From contig UQNV01000010.1 in the NCBI GenBank assembly GCA_900542505.1, positions 1 through 56,216 on the forward strand: a stretch of DNA of 56,216 bases, given 5' to 3'. A program made the translations under genes and the position numbers. This document shows positions 34,989-43,989 of the stretch, piece after piece. Within the stretch, counting starts at the first letter, position 1, and each line of letters starts with the position of its first letter. A model generated the notes under the pieces. It had not been told where the DNA came from and did not search any database. It saw only the letters and a program-made list of their open reading frames with translations. The DNA is from an uncultured Alistipes sp. (lineage in GTDB: Bacteria; Bacteroidota; Bacteroidia; Bacteroidales; Rikenellaceae).

Positions 34989-36413
34989 TTACCAATCCTT
35001 GCCGTAATCATAACCCTGTTTGACAACCTCCTCGCCGTATACGACGCGCGACACCTGCGAGAAGCGGGATACGTAGCTCTGGCGCTTGTCGGTACGCAGG
35101 TCGTACCATACCATCACGCCGTAGCCTCCCTCGTGGACCTTCTGAATCTCGGCATCGGAGAGCGTATCGCCCGTATACTGGTTCGAATCGGGATTCAGGC
35201 AAATCGAATAGGGACCCCACTGCTCGGGCAGCAGACCGAGGAAGTCCTTCCGCGAATTGTAGTCGGGATAGAGGTAGGAGCTGTTCCACGCATAGTCGAC
35301 CACCTCGCCGATGCGCTTGCCGTCAATCGGGTTGTAGAACGAGGTGTGGCCGTAGGCATAGAGCGTCACCAGCTTGTCGGGCATCACGCGGCGCGTCTCG
35401 ATGAGCAGGCGGCCGTAGAGCTCCGACGACGGCACGAGGAATCCGGGAGCCTCGTCCGGACGCGAGGGATAGTCGCTCCATTCGTCGTCGAAATCGACGC
35501 CGTCGAGCCCGTAGGTATCGACCACCACGCGCAGTTCGCGGGCGAATTCGCGGGCCCCTTCGGCCGAGAGGTTGGCCACGCCCACGCGGTCGTGGTTGCC
35601 CAGAATCGTCAGACAGACGCGGATACCCATCTCCTGCAGCGGAGCGATATACTTGTCGCGGTTGGCCAGCAGGTGGGCGACGTTGTCGTTGAAATGGACA
35701 TAGGCACGGCCGCTTGCGGCGTCATAGTTGATGTTCGCCGCAAAGATGTTGACGATATCGAAGAAGGGCTTGCCGCTCTCGGCCAGGAAGTAGTTCTTGA
35801 CATTGAGCGGGTTCATGTCGTTGACCTCAATGTAGGAGACCATCTTGAAGCCGCCGGGCTTGGTCGCGTCGGGACGCTCGCCCGAGACCTTCACCAGCAG
35901 GTAGACCGCCTCGCGGCCGGCCGCCGGGGCAATCCCCTCGGTGATGATGTCGAAGGCGACGGGAAGCAGGTAGGTCTGCCCCTCGACCACGCCCTCGCCT
36001 GCCGTGAGGTCGAGCGCCATGTAGTCCGAGAAGACATCCTCGGGGCCAATCAGCACGGCACCGTTCTCCTCGATGGAGACCAGATTCTCGGGGAAGAGTT
36101 CGAACGAAGTCTCGTGCTCCTCGTTGTAGGCCTCGACCAGCTCGGGCGCCACGCGCAGCGTGACGTCGACGGCCTCGCCGGCCACGTGGGTCAGCCCCAG
36201 ACGTACGAGACTGCGCACATCATCGCCGCGCAACTCGACCGTCGATTCGCTCTTGCCGCTCTCGCTCTGGAGATAGGCTTCGATTTTCCCCGCTCCGGCG
36301 GAATCCCCCGTCTGTCCCGAGCCGGGAAGCGAGATGTCGTCGGTACAGGAGGCCGCGGCGAAGGCCCAGCATACGGCCAGGCATCCGGCGGCTAATTTAT
36401 GCAGTGTATTCAT
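34989..36413 (-). CDS. GH18 endo-beta-N-acetylglucosaminidase lipoprotein (active motif)
   Basis: A 474-residue surface lipoprotein (AASC, Cys23, followed by TDD). Residues about 40-180 form a DUF1735-like N-terminal domain, and about 190-470 a GH18 TIM barrel. The barrel has the catalytic DxxDxDxE motif intact as DGVDFDDE (Asp304, Asp307, Asp309, Glu311) plus VMVWYDLR near the C-terminus. This architecture matches the B. thetaiotaomicron enzyme BT3987, which cleaves the chitobiose core of high-mannose N-glycans. The predicted role is to release N-glycans from glycoproteins at the cell surface, leaving one GlcNAc on the protein. It is 20 nt after the LamG gene. Confidence 0.93.
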   Translation of the reverse strand: MNTLHKLAAGCLAVCWAFAAASCTDDISLPGSGQTGDSAGAGKIEAYLQSESGKSESTVELRGDDVRSLVRLGLTHVAGEAVDVTLRVAPELVEAYNEEHETSFELFPENLVSIEENGAVLIGPEDVFSDYMALDLTAGEGVVEGQTYLLPVAFDIITEGIAPAAGREAVYLLVKVSGERPDATKPGGFKMVSYIEVNDMNPLNVKNYFLAESGKPFFDIVNIFAANINYDAASGRAYVHFNDNVAHLLANRDKYIAPLQEMGIRVCLTILGNHDRVGVANLSAEGAREFARELRVVVDTYGLDGVDFDDEWSDYPSRPDEAPGFLVPSSELYGRLLIETRRVMPDKLVTLYAYGHTSFYNPIDGKRIGEVVDYAWNSSYLYPDYNSRKDFLGLLPEQWGPYSICLNPDSNQYTGDTLSDAEIQKVHEGGYGVMVWYDLRTDKRQSYVSRFSQVSRVVYGEEVVKQGYDYGKDW

Positions 36414-36433
36414 GTGATGAATCGATTTTTGGA

Positions 36434-37621
36434 TTATTTGTCACTCTGGGGCAGTTCGACCTGCTTCCACTTGATTTCCGAAAAGGCGCGTGCATCGTTG
36501 CCGTTGGCGGTGTGGTCACGCACGGTGGTACCCTCGCCGTCGTCGAACTTCCAGTAGGCCACCAGTCCCTCGCTGGCAGGGTCTACCCAGTAGAAGTGGT
36601 TGCTGGCAGCGATTTCGTCGGCACTCAGCACGCGGTTCCAGATGCGCACCTCGGCGATGTTGCCCGCAAAATAGCGTTCGCTGGTATAAGAGTAGCCGAT
36701 GTGGAATCCGCGCTTGCTTGTGGTCTCCTGCGAAGCCGGAACATAGGAACCCCAATTCACCGCACCGCTGCCGCACTTGCCCTCGGACTGCAGCGCACCA
36801 TTGACGTAGATGCGGATGGCGCCGGTCGATTCGTAGGTCACGGCGACGTGCACCCACTCGTTGGTGGGAATCGCCTTCGAGTCGTCCTTGTCGGGGAACT
36901 TGCTGCTGCCGTTGACCACCTGCAGCTGACCGGGGTTGAAGGTCGCATCGCCGAAACGGAGCAGGAACTTGCCCTCGATACCCATAAGTGTGGAGATTTC
37001 GCGGTCGAAGTCACGTGCGAAGACAAGCGCCTCGACCGTCAGCGCCGTAAGGTTGTTCACCACGTCGGCGTTGGTCCAGTTGACGTCAAGGTAGTTTTTC
37101 TCCAACTCGCCCACTACGTTGATGAGTGCCCCTTCGCGGAAGAGGTAGTAGAACGTTCGGCGGCTCTCGAGAACGGGTACCGAGGCACGGACGATGGTGA
37201 CGGGCAGCACGTAGAGCTGCTGCGAGGGCAGCAGGTCAAGCCCCGTGAAGGAGAGCTCGACGGGCACCGACGCAACGCTTCCCGCGCCGATTACCGTCGT
37301 CGGGCTCGCAAGCGAATAGTTCTCGGCGGGCAGCATCACGGCATCCGACGAATAGGCCAGGTTGTAGCGCTCGACCAGCGAAGGGTCGGCCGCAAGCTCC
37401 ACCTCGACATCGTGCGACTGGGGCAGAGCCATCGCAGCCGTCAGCTGCAACGTATAGGAGGGGGTGTCCTTCTTGAGCAGCAGCGTGGTGACCGTCGACT
37501 CACCGTCGAGGTAGAGCCGGTTGTCGAAGTGGTGCTCGTTGGGGTCCTCGTTCGCACATCCGCCCGCCACAAGTGCAGCGGCGGCGAAGGCTAAAGTCAT
37601 GAATATGCGGTTCGGCATCAT
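36434..37621 (-). CDS. DUF1735-LamG surface glycan-binding lipoprotein
   Basis: A 395-residue lipoprotein (AGGC, Cys22, then ANEDPNE, an acidic surface-export-like run). The N-terminal half (about 40-165) is DUF1735-like (LYLDGESTVTTLLLKKDTPS; VPVELSFTGLDLL). The C-terminal half (about 185-385) is a LamG/concanavalin-A-like jelly roll (TNEWVHVAVTYE, IRIYVNGALQ, AEVRIWNRVLSADEI, LVAYWKFDDGEGT). No hydrolase motif is visible, so it is a likely glycan-binding component. The start ATG overlaps the preceding stop as ATGA, which indicates translational coupling. Confidence 0.9.
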   Translation of the reverse strand: MMPNRIFMTLAFAAAALVAGGCANEDPNEHHFDNRLYLDGESTVTTLLLKKDTPSYTLQLTAAMALPQSHDVEVELAADPSLVERYNLAYSSDAVMLPAENYSLASPTTVIGAGSVASVPVELSFTGLDLLPSQQLYVLPVTIVRASVPVLESRRTFYYLFREGALINVVGELEKNYLDVNWTNADVVNNLTALTVEALVFARDFDREISTLMGIEGKFLLRFGDATFNPGQLQVVNGSSKFPDKDDSKAIPTNEWVHVAVTYESTGAIRIYVNGALQSEGKCGSGAVNWGSYVPASQETTSKRGFHIGYSYTSERYFAGNIAEVRIWNRVLSADEIAASNHFYWVDPASEGLVAYWKFDDGEGTTVRDHTANGNDARAFSEIKWKQVELPQSDK

Positions 37622-38679
37622 AATGCGGAAGTGGTTTTGGGCGCGTAGTTCATCAAGCCGATGGCCTCACGCGTATATTGGTAAATGCGATACGGATTGA
37701 AATAGTCATACTGCAGATGGTTCACGGCCAGACCCGCCTTCGTGCAGTCGGCATCGAAGACGTTCATCCAGCGTGCCACCTCGATGACGGCACGACCCTC
37801 CTTGCCCTCTTCGGTCATGAAGCGGCCGGTCTTGGTGTCGGATGCATCGAGCGGCCACGACTCCACGCCGACGACAATACGGTCCGAGGGGACCCCTTCG
37901 GTCAGGGCCAGCGCCAGGGCGCGGTTGAGGTCGGCGACCGTCGTCTGCGTGAACATCTTGAGGATGATGTAGCGGCACTCACCCAGCAGTGAGGGGTCGC
38001 TCAGATACTGGGGCGTGCCCTCGAAGAGCAGCCAGCGGTCGGGATTCGCCGTTCTCCATGCCGCTACGGCTGCCAGGAAAGCCTGCTGACGAGCCAGATA
38101 GGTCTCGCGCTCGGCGTCGGGCATCTGCGTGGTGCTGCGGCCATCGTAGACGATGTTCACGCCGTCGAGCCCCCACTCATTGCAAAGCGCGAAGGAGCGG
38201 GCCATCCAGTCGTTGCAGAAAAGGGTGAAGTCTTCGGTGAGTGCAGCCTCTTCGCCTCCCTCTTCGCCTTCTTCGGGAGATTCGGGTTGCTGAGCCTCAT
38301 AGGCCGCTTCGAGGTCGGCGTAGCTAATCGAATAAAGCGTCCGCGTCCCCATTTCGCTGCGAATCTCCGCAGCTTCGGCAGCAATGGCATCGGTAATGGC
38401 CTCGGGATGCTGCAGCACGACGGCATCGAGGCTGTCGGGCAGGACGGTCAGATGCTGGGAACGGTTGCCCGGAAGGGCCACGTTGTCGAACCAGCCGATG
38501 AGCACCTTGTGCTCCGAAGCCTTGTAGTCGCGAACGGCCTGCTTGTAGGCTTCGCTCTTCTCGACCTGGGGCTCCTTTATGGTCACGCCCTCGGTATCCG
38601 TCCACTCGCTGCAGCCGCCCAAAGCGAGCAGTGCGGCAAGCGAGATGGCTCCGAGTTGCTTGTTCAGATTGAATTTCAT
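37618..38679 (-). CDS. GH18-like lipoprotein lacking the catalytic motif (glycan-binding)
   Basis: A 353-residue lipoprotein (LGGC, Cys23). It has a GH18-type barrel core (KVLIGWFDNVALPG, SISYADLE, WGLDGVNIVYDG, GVESWPLDAS). The DxxDxDxE motif is degenerate: Asp172, Asn175, Val177 and Asp179 occupy the positions of Asp, Asp, Asp and Glu, so hydrolysis is not expected. An acidic low-complexity loop (residues about 131-149, rich in Glu) interrupts the fold. Comparable inactive GH18 paralogues next to active ones act as surface glycan-binding proteins in Bacteroides N-glycan loci. It overlaps the LamG gene by 4 nt and is 26 nt after susD. Confidence 0.88.
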   Translation of the reverse strand: MKFNLNKQLGAISLAALLALGGCSEWTDTEGVTIKEPQVEKSEAYKQAVRDYKASEHKVLIGWFDNVALPGNRSQHLTVLPDSLDAVVLQHPEAITDAIAAEAAEIRSEMGTRTLYSISYADLEAAYEAQQPESPEEGEEGGEEAALTEDFTLFCNDWMARSFALCNEWGLDGVNIVYDGRSTTQMPDAERETYLARQQAFLAAVAAWRTANPDRWLLFEGTPQYLSDPSLLGECRYIILKMFTQTTVADLNRALALALTEGVPSDRIVVGVESWPLDASDTKTGRFMTEEGKEGRAVIEVARWMNVFDADCTKAGLAVNHLQYDYFNPYRIYQYTREAIGLMNYAPKTTSAL

Positions 38680-38705
38680 ATCTGTCTTGGATTCATTTTA
38701 GGTGA

Positions 38706-40340
38706 TTATCGAAGTTGCGGAAGGTCCTGCTTGCAGTCCCACCAAAGGCGCGTCGCCATATCGTCGCCGCCGTTGAGGTAGGAGGCCACGGCCTGACGCA
38801 CGTTTTCGCCGTTGGTCGTATATTCGACCTGCGGATAGGGCATGCGGCGGGCACCCATGCGCGAGTCAACCTTGCCGTTGCTCTTGTTGCCCTCGGCCGT
38901 CGCCGGCATCAGGCGCGGATAGCCCGTGCGGCGGAAATCGGCCCACGCCTCGTTGCCCAGCTGCCAGTTGGCAATCCACTTCTGGGTGATGATGCGCTCC
39001 TGCTTCTTCTCGGGCGAAGCCCCTTCGTCCCAGGCGACGGTGATGTCGGAAATCTGCTCGTCGTAGGAGTTCGTGCCGTTGGGGTCGCGGTAGTTCTCCG
39101 GCACGGTCTGGCCGGCGGCGTATTCCTCCCATCCGGAGACACCCCACTGCTCGAACGAGAGACGGATGCCTTCGCGGTAGAACTCCTCGGCCGTGCCGGG
39201 ACCCATGTCGAAGCCGAAGACGGCCTTGGCCTCGGCCTTGAGGAAGGCCACCTCGGCGGCATTCATCCAGTAGACGGGCGACGAGATGTCGCACTTCACG
39301 CCCGAATATTTGTGGCCGACGGTCACCAGCGAAGGAATCTGGATGCTGCGGCGCATGCCGACATACTGATAGCCGCTCCACTCCGAGGGGATGAAATAGG
39401 CCGGACGGCGCGGGTCGTTGTAGCCGTTCATGTAGCAGATGATGTCGGCCGCAACATGCGTATCGCCTCCCGTCTGGCAATCCTTTCCGTCGGGATGGTC
39501 GGCAGCGGTCACCGAGTTGTAGTTGACAGCCGTATAGATGGGATTACCCTTCTCGCCGAAGGTGGTCAGCATGGCGTTGTCGGCATTCGCGGTCATCACG
39601 CCCACCTCGCTCTTGACGGCGCTTTCGGCCATCTGCCGGGCCTTGGCCTCGTCGGCATAGACAATGCGCATGGCCAGACGCAGCTTGAGCGAGTTGGCGA
39701 AACGGCACCACTTCTCGGCACTTCCGCCGTAGATGTAGTCGGCCGTCGCGGCGATGGCGCCCGTGCGGTGCTCGGTCAGCACGCCGATGGCGTGGTCGAG
39801 CTCCTCGAAGAAGCGCGTGTAGACCTCCTCCTGCGAGTCGTAGGGCACCTGCAGCTTGCCGTCCTCGCCCACCTTCGAATAGGGAATCGGACCATAGGTA
39901 TCCGTAACACGGCTCATGGCGGCCACCTTGATGACCTCGGCGATGGCAAGCGTGATGGGGTCGTCGGTGACGCGCTCCAGCTCACGCAGGTTCGAATAGA
40001 GCACCGGAATAATCTTGTCGCTGGCCATGAAGACATTGGTCCAGTCGTCCGTCGGGTTGAAGTTCATGATGGTACCCGTGGGGAAGTTGCCGGTGGTCGA
40101 GAAGTATCCGCCCATCGGTCCGCCCATCAGCACGTCAGTGAACTGGGCCGTATTGACGTCGGTCGAGACGACGGTGGTCGAGAGTGCCGTCAGCGTCGCG
40201 CCGATGATGTATCCGTCGGCCTGCATCTGGTCCTCATCCGGCTCGTAGGGGTTGCCGTTGATATCCAGATAGTTGGCCGTACACGAAATACCCGCTGCAG
40301 CAAGCAGGCAGACAACGGGCCTGAGTATGTGAAGTTTCAT
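38706..40340 (-). CDS. SusD/RagB-family glycan-binding lipoprotein
   Basis: A 544-residue SusD homologue (GISC, Cys20), the lid of the SusC channel that captures oligosaccharide at the outer membrane. Typical features are the TPR-like helices with MSRVTDTYGPIPYS, FANSLKLRLAMRI, YWMNAAEVAFLKAEA, and the C-terminal QKWIANWQLGNEAWADFRRTGYP and RMPYP. Pairing 5 nt after a SusC gene makes the assignment secure; the ligand is inferred from neighbouring GH18, GH92 and GH130 genes. Confidence 0.96.
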   Translation of the reverse strand: MKLHILRPVVCLLAAAGISCTANYLDINGNPYEPDEDQMQADGYIIGATLTALSTTVVSTDVNTAQFTDVLMGGPMGGYFSTTGNFPTGTIMNFNPTDDWTNVFMASDKIIPVLYSNLRELERVTDDPITLAIAEVIKVAAMSRVTDTYGPIPYSKVGEDGKLQVPYDSQEEVYTRFFEELDHAIGVLTEHRTGAIAATADYIYGGSAEKWCRFANSLKLRLAMRIVYADEAKARQMAESAVKSEVGVMTANADNAMLTTFGEKGNPIYTAVNYNSVTAADHPDGKDCQTGGDTHVAADIICYMNGYNDPRRPAYFIPSEWSGYQYVGMRRSIQIPSLVTVGHKYSGVKCDISSPVYWMNAAEVAFLKAEAKAVFGFDMGPGTAEEFYREGIRLSFEQWGVSGWEEYAAGQTVPENYRDPNGTNSYDEQISDITVAWDEGASPEKKQERIITQKWIANWQLGNEAWADFRRTGYPRLMPATAEGNKSNGKVDSRMGARRMPYPQVEYTTNGENVRQAVASYLNGGDDMATRLWWDCKQDLPQLR

Positions 40341-40345
40341 GATTC

Positions 40346-43300
40346 TTAGAATTTGAGTCTGAGGTTGAAGCCGATGTTACGCAGCGACGGCATCATGAAG
40401 TAGTCGATGCCCTGGTAGAAATTGCCCGTCGTGGCGATGGTCTCGGGGTCGAACGGTGCCTTGCAGTAGAGCATCCACAGGTTGCGGCCCACGAGCGAAA
40501 GGGTGATTTCGCACAGGTCGCCCAGCTTCTTGCGCGGGATGGTATAGCCGATGGAGGCCTCCTGCAGGCGGACGTTGGTTGCCGAATAGGTGTAGTACTG
40601 CGGTACGGAGTTGCCGCCGCCGATGGCCGAATACCAGACATTGGGGTCGACATAGTCGCCGCCGTTAATCATCACACTGCCGGCGTCGCGCGCTGCGGCC
40701 GAAGCCTCCGACACGCCGTAGTAGTCCAGCATGGCCTGCGTACGCGAGAAGACGATGCCGCCCAGACGCGCCGTCACCATGAAGCCGAAGTGGAAGTTGC
40801 CCCAGCGGAAGTCGTTGCGCCATGCCATGTTGGCGTCGGGCAGCACCGACCCGAGCTTGATGTAGCGGTCGACGTCGTTGATGGTTTCGGTGGCCAGCTT
40901 GCCGTCGGCGTCGATGTAGATGGCGCCGGTCTCGTCGCGCTTGAGGTCGACGAACGAATAGAGGTCACCCAGCGTGCCGCCCTCCTTGAGCAGGAAGTGG
41001 GCCGTACCCAGACCGTTCATGTCGAGCAGGTCGACCGAGAAACGCTCGCCCGTCTCGGGGTTGACCACGTTGTTGGCCAGCGAGATAATCTCGTTGCGGT
41101 TGGTCGAGAGGGTGTAGTTGCTGTCCCACGAGAATTTGCCCCAGGTGTTGCTGTAGCCCAGCGCCAGCTCGATACCGCGGTTGCGGATGTTACCCGACTG
41201 GATGTAGATGGTCGAGCTGCCCGAACCGGTCGACACCTGCGGGTCGAAAGTCTGGTCCTGCGTCTTGGTGTCGTAGTAGGTGAAGTCGAGGTTGAAGTGC
41301 TTGAGGAAGCGCATCGTCAGACCCACCTCGAAGGACTTCGTCCGCTCGGGCTTCAGGTCATACATCGGGTACTGCGTCTTGGTGTTCCAGCTCAGGCCGC
41401 TGGCGTTCCAGCTGTAGCGCGGGTTGGCGATGAAGCGCTCGAAGGCGACACCCACCGAGGCGTACGATGCGCGCAGCTTGACGTAGGAGAGGTTCTTCGG
41501 CATGTTGGGGATAATCTCCGAGAGGACCACCGAGGCACCGACCGACGGATAGAAGAACGACGAACGGTTCGAGTGGGGGCCGGCCAGCTGCGAAGGCCAG
41601 TCGTTGCGGCCCGTCAGCGTGAGGAAGTAGGTGTTGCGGAAGCCCACCTCGGCCGAGGCGAAGATGGACTGCGTCTGTTCGCGCCAGCCCTCCTGCATGC
41701 GCGACGTGAGCGACGAGTTGCTCAGGTTCTGCACGTTGAAGACATTGGCCAGCAGCGGCTTCTCATCGGTGATGATACCGTCGGGAATGGGGCCGCGCAC
41801 CTTCATCGCATCGTAGCGCAGGTCGGAAATCGAGGCGCCGACGTTGGCCTGCAGCGACCAGTCGTCGCCGAAGGTCTTGTTGATGTTGACGAGCACGTCG
41901 CCGTAGACCTGCTTGTCCTTCGAGGTGGTGATGCCGTACAGACCGTTTTTCGAACCTTCGGTCAGCTGGGTGTTGGTCGAGGCGTAGAACTTCTCGGTAT
42001 AGTCCGTGTTGGAGTTGTCGATGCGGATGCGGCCCGAGACGTTCAGCCAGTCGAGGATGTCGTACGAAAGCTGCGCATTGAGCATGTAGCGGTCCTTGCG
42101 GTTCTCGCGCAGGTTGCGGTAGTTAATCCAGTAGGGGTTCTGCATCGTCATGCCGGCGGCACCGACGGGCCAGTACTGGGTATAGAGCTTGCGCGACATG
42201 TCGTAGCGCTCGTACATCGCCACGTCGGACCAGTCGTTGCCGCGCGGGAAGAGGTAGGCGCCCACCAGCGGGTTGTTGTAGATACCCTGGTTGGTCATGT
42301 TGCGGTCCTTCTGAATGACGTAGTTGGCGCCGACGTCGAGCGTCAGGCGGTCCTTCAGGAAGCTGGTCGTGTTGCGGAAGGTGAAGTTGTAGCGGTCGTA
42401 GCCGTTGTTGGGCACAATTCCGCGCGAGTTGACCGAAGCGGCCGAAAGGTAGGTCTGGTTCTTCTCCGTGCCGGTCGAGAAGGAGACGCTCTCGGTTCCG
42501 GTGACGCCCGTCTGGAAGTAGTCCGACGCCGGGTCGTAGCCCATGTAGTTGGCACTGTTGAGACGCTGGCCCCAGCTGCGGTCAATCGAACCTTCGCTCG
42601 AGAGCAGGTCGCCCGTGCCGTAGCGGTTCTGGAACGACGGCAGCAGGAAGGGGCTCATCACCTCGGTGTTGCTCGAGACGGTGACCGAAGTGAAGCCGGC
42701 CTTGCCGCGCTTGGTCGTCACGACGATGGCGCCGTTGGCGGCATCCGAACCGTAGAGCGCCGCGGCGGCGGCACCGTTGAGCACCGAGACGGACTCGATA
42801 TCCTCGGGGTTGATGTCGGCGATGGGGTCGGTCGTACCCTGCGAGGCGAACTCCGTGCCGCCGTCGCGGGCCGAGGTGAACATCGGCACTCCGTCGATGA
42901 CGTAGAGGGCGTTCGACGACTGCATGATGGACTTCTGACCGCGCATGATTACCTTCGAGGCGCCGCCGACACCCGACGACGAGGCGTTGATGGTCACACC
43001 GGCCACCTTACCGTTGAGCGAGTTGACGAAGTTGACATCCTTGCCGGCGAGCAACTCCTCGGAGTTCACCTGCTGGACGTTGTACGAGAGGGCCTTCTCC
43101 GAGCGCTTGATGCCGAGGGCCGTCACCACGACCGCATCGACATCGACGGCCGACTCACGGAGCGTGATGAGGATTTGGGTGCGGCTACCTACGGCCACCT
43201 CGACGGGCTCGTAGCCCAGATAGTTGACCGAAAGAACGGCCTCCTCGGCCGGAGCGGGAACCTGGAGCGTATAGGAGCCGTCGACGCCGGTGCTCGTGCC

Positions 43301-43735
43301 GAGGGTCGTACCCTTGACAATCACGCTGGCGCCGATGACGGGAAGTCCCGCCCCGTCGACGACCTCACCCGTAACGACGACGGGGCTTTGGGACTTGGGA
43401 GATTCGTTCTCCGCGGCCCGGCGGGAGAGCACGATGGAGGAGTTCTCCACGGCATAGGCGATATCGGTAGAGCGGAAAAGCGTCGTGAGAACCGTGCTGA
43501 GCGGCATATCCTTCACATCGAGCGATACGCGACGCGTCACGTCGACACTCTTGTCGTAGACAAAAAGATAGGTGGTTTGTTTTTCAATCGCATCGAGCAC
43601 CTGCTCCAGCGGGGTGTCGGTCGCCTTCAGCGTCACGGCTGCGCGCTGCGCATAGGCCCCGCCTGCGAAAAAGCAGCACAGAAGTGCCAATACAGGCAAA
43701 AGCACACGGGCTCTTGCTTGCCTTTTCATTTCCAT
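40346..43735 (-). CDS. SusC/RagA-family TonB-dependent transporter with STN domain
   Basis: A 1129-residue outer-membrane transporter. After the signal peptide (ending GGAYAQ), residues about 33-108 form an STN domain (LKATDTPLEQVLDAIEKQT; VKDMPLSTVLTTLF), which marks transporters that signal to FecR anti-sigma factors. A carboxypeptidase-regulatory-like domain (about 122-195), a linker with AVVVTALGIKR, a plug (KVIMRGQKSIM, YVIDGVPMF, VLNGAAAAALYGSDAANG) and a beta barrel ending in LRLKF follow. It is first in the transporter transcript, 254 nt after the FecR gene. The substrate is probably high-mannose N-glycan released by the neighbouring GH18 enzyme. Confidence 0.96.
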   Translation of the reverse strand: MEMKRQARARVLLPVLALLCCFFAGGAYAQRAAVTLKATDTPLEQVLDAIEKQTTYLFVYDKSVDVTRRVSLDVKDMPLSTVLTTLFRSTDIAYAVENSSIVLSRRAAENESPKSQSPVVVTGEVVDGAGLPVIGASVIVKGTTLGTSTGVDGSYTLQVPAPAEEAVLSVNYLGYEPVEVAVGSRTQILITLRESAVDVDAVVVTALGIKRSEKALSYNVQQVNSEELLAGKDVNFVNSLNGKVAGVTINASSSGVGGASKVIMRGQKSIMQSSNALYVIDGVPMFTSARDGGTEFASQGTTDPIADINPEDIESVSVLNGAAAAALYGSDAANGAIVVTTKRGKAGFTSVTVSSNTEVMSPFLLPSFQNRYGTGDLLSSEGSIDRSWGQRLNSANYMGYDPASDYFQTGVTGTESVSFSTGTEKNQTYLSAASVNSRGIVPNNGYDRYNFTFRNTTSFLKDRLTLDVGANYVIQKDRNMTNQGIYNNPLVGAYLFPRGNDWSDVAMYERYDMSRKLYTQYWPVGAAGMTMQNPYWINYRNLRENRKDRYMLNAQLSYDILDWLNVSGRIRIDNSNTDYTEKFYASTNTQLTEGSKNGLYGITTSKDKQVYGDVLVNINKTFGDDWSLQANVGASISDLRYDAMKVRGPIPDGIITDEKPLLANVFNVQNLSNSSLTSRMQEGWREQTQSIFASAEVGFRNTYFLTLTGRNDWPSQLAGPHSNRSSFFYPSVGASVVLSEIIPNMPKNLSYVKLRASYASVGVAFERFIANPRYSWNASGLSWNTKTQYPMYDLKPERTKSFEVGLTMRFLKHFNLDFTYYDTKTQDQTFDPQVSTGSGSSTIYIQSGNIRNRGIELALGYSNTWGKFSWDSNYTLSTNRNEIISLANNVVNPETGERFSVDLLDMNGLGTAHFLLKEGGTLGDLYSFVDLKRDETGAIYIDADGKLATETINDVDRYIKLGSVLPDANMAWRNDFRWGNFHFGFMVTARLGGIVFSRTQAMLDYYGVSEASAAARDAGSVMINGGDYVDPNVWYSAIGGGNSVPQYYTYSATNVRLQEASIGYTIPRKKLGDLCEITLSLVGRNLWMLYCKAPFDPETIATTGNFYQGIDYFMMPSLRNIGFNLRLKF

Positions 43736-43989
43736 ATTTCAAGGTTTAAGTTTGGTTAGTGAACCCTCTCGGACGAGCGTCTGAACACGGCTGCATCCTC
43801 CGAGGGAGAGATTCCGCATGGGTTCATCACACGGATTCGGAACAATTCAGGAAAGGTCGGTTTTCTCTCACATAGGCATTCGTCTCGGTTTTAGGTGTTA
43901 TTTATTCTGTTTCCATCGGTTTCACAGGTTCTCTCTTCCGCTGCCGACGGTGCGGGAGCATGCCGCACGCCCCCGCAGTGCCGGGTCGC
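43736..43989 (-). promoter_or_regulatory. Region between FecR and SusC genes, likely to hold the ECF-sigma-controlled promoter
   Basis: 254 bp without a gene. A GC-rich stem (TGCGGG at 43951-43956 with CCCGCA at 43972-43977) lies just after the FecR stop and may end that transcript. The rest is AT-richer, with no TAnnTTTG match on the minus strand, which fits control by the dedicated sigma factor rather than the primary one. I cannot define the ECF promoter motif from one copy. Confidence 0.4.
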
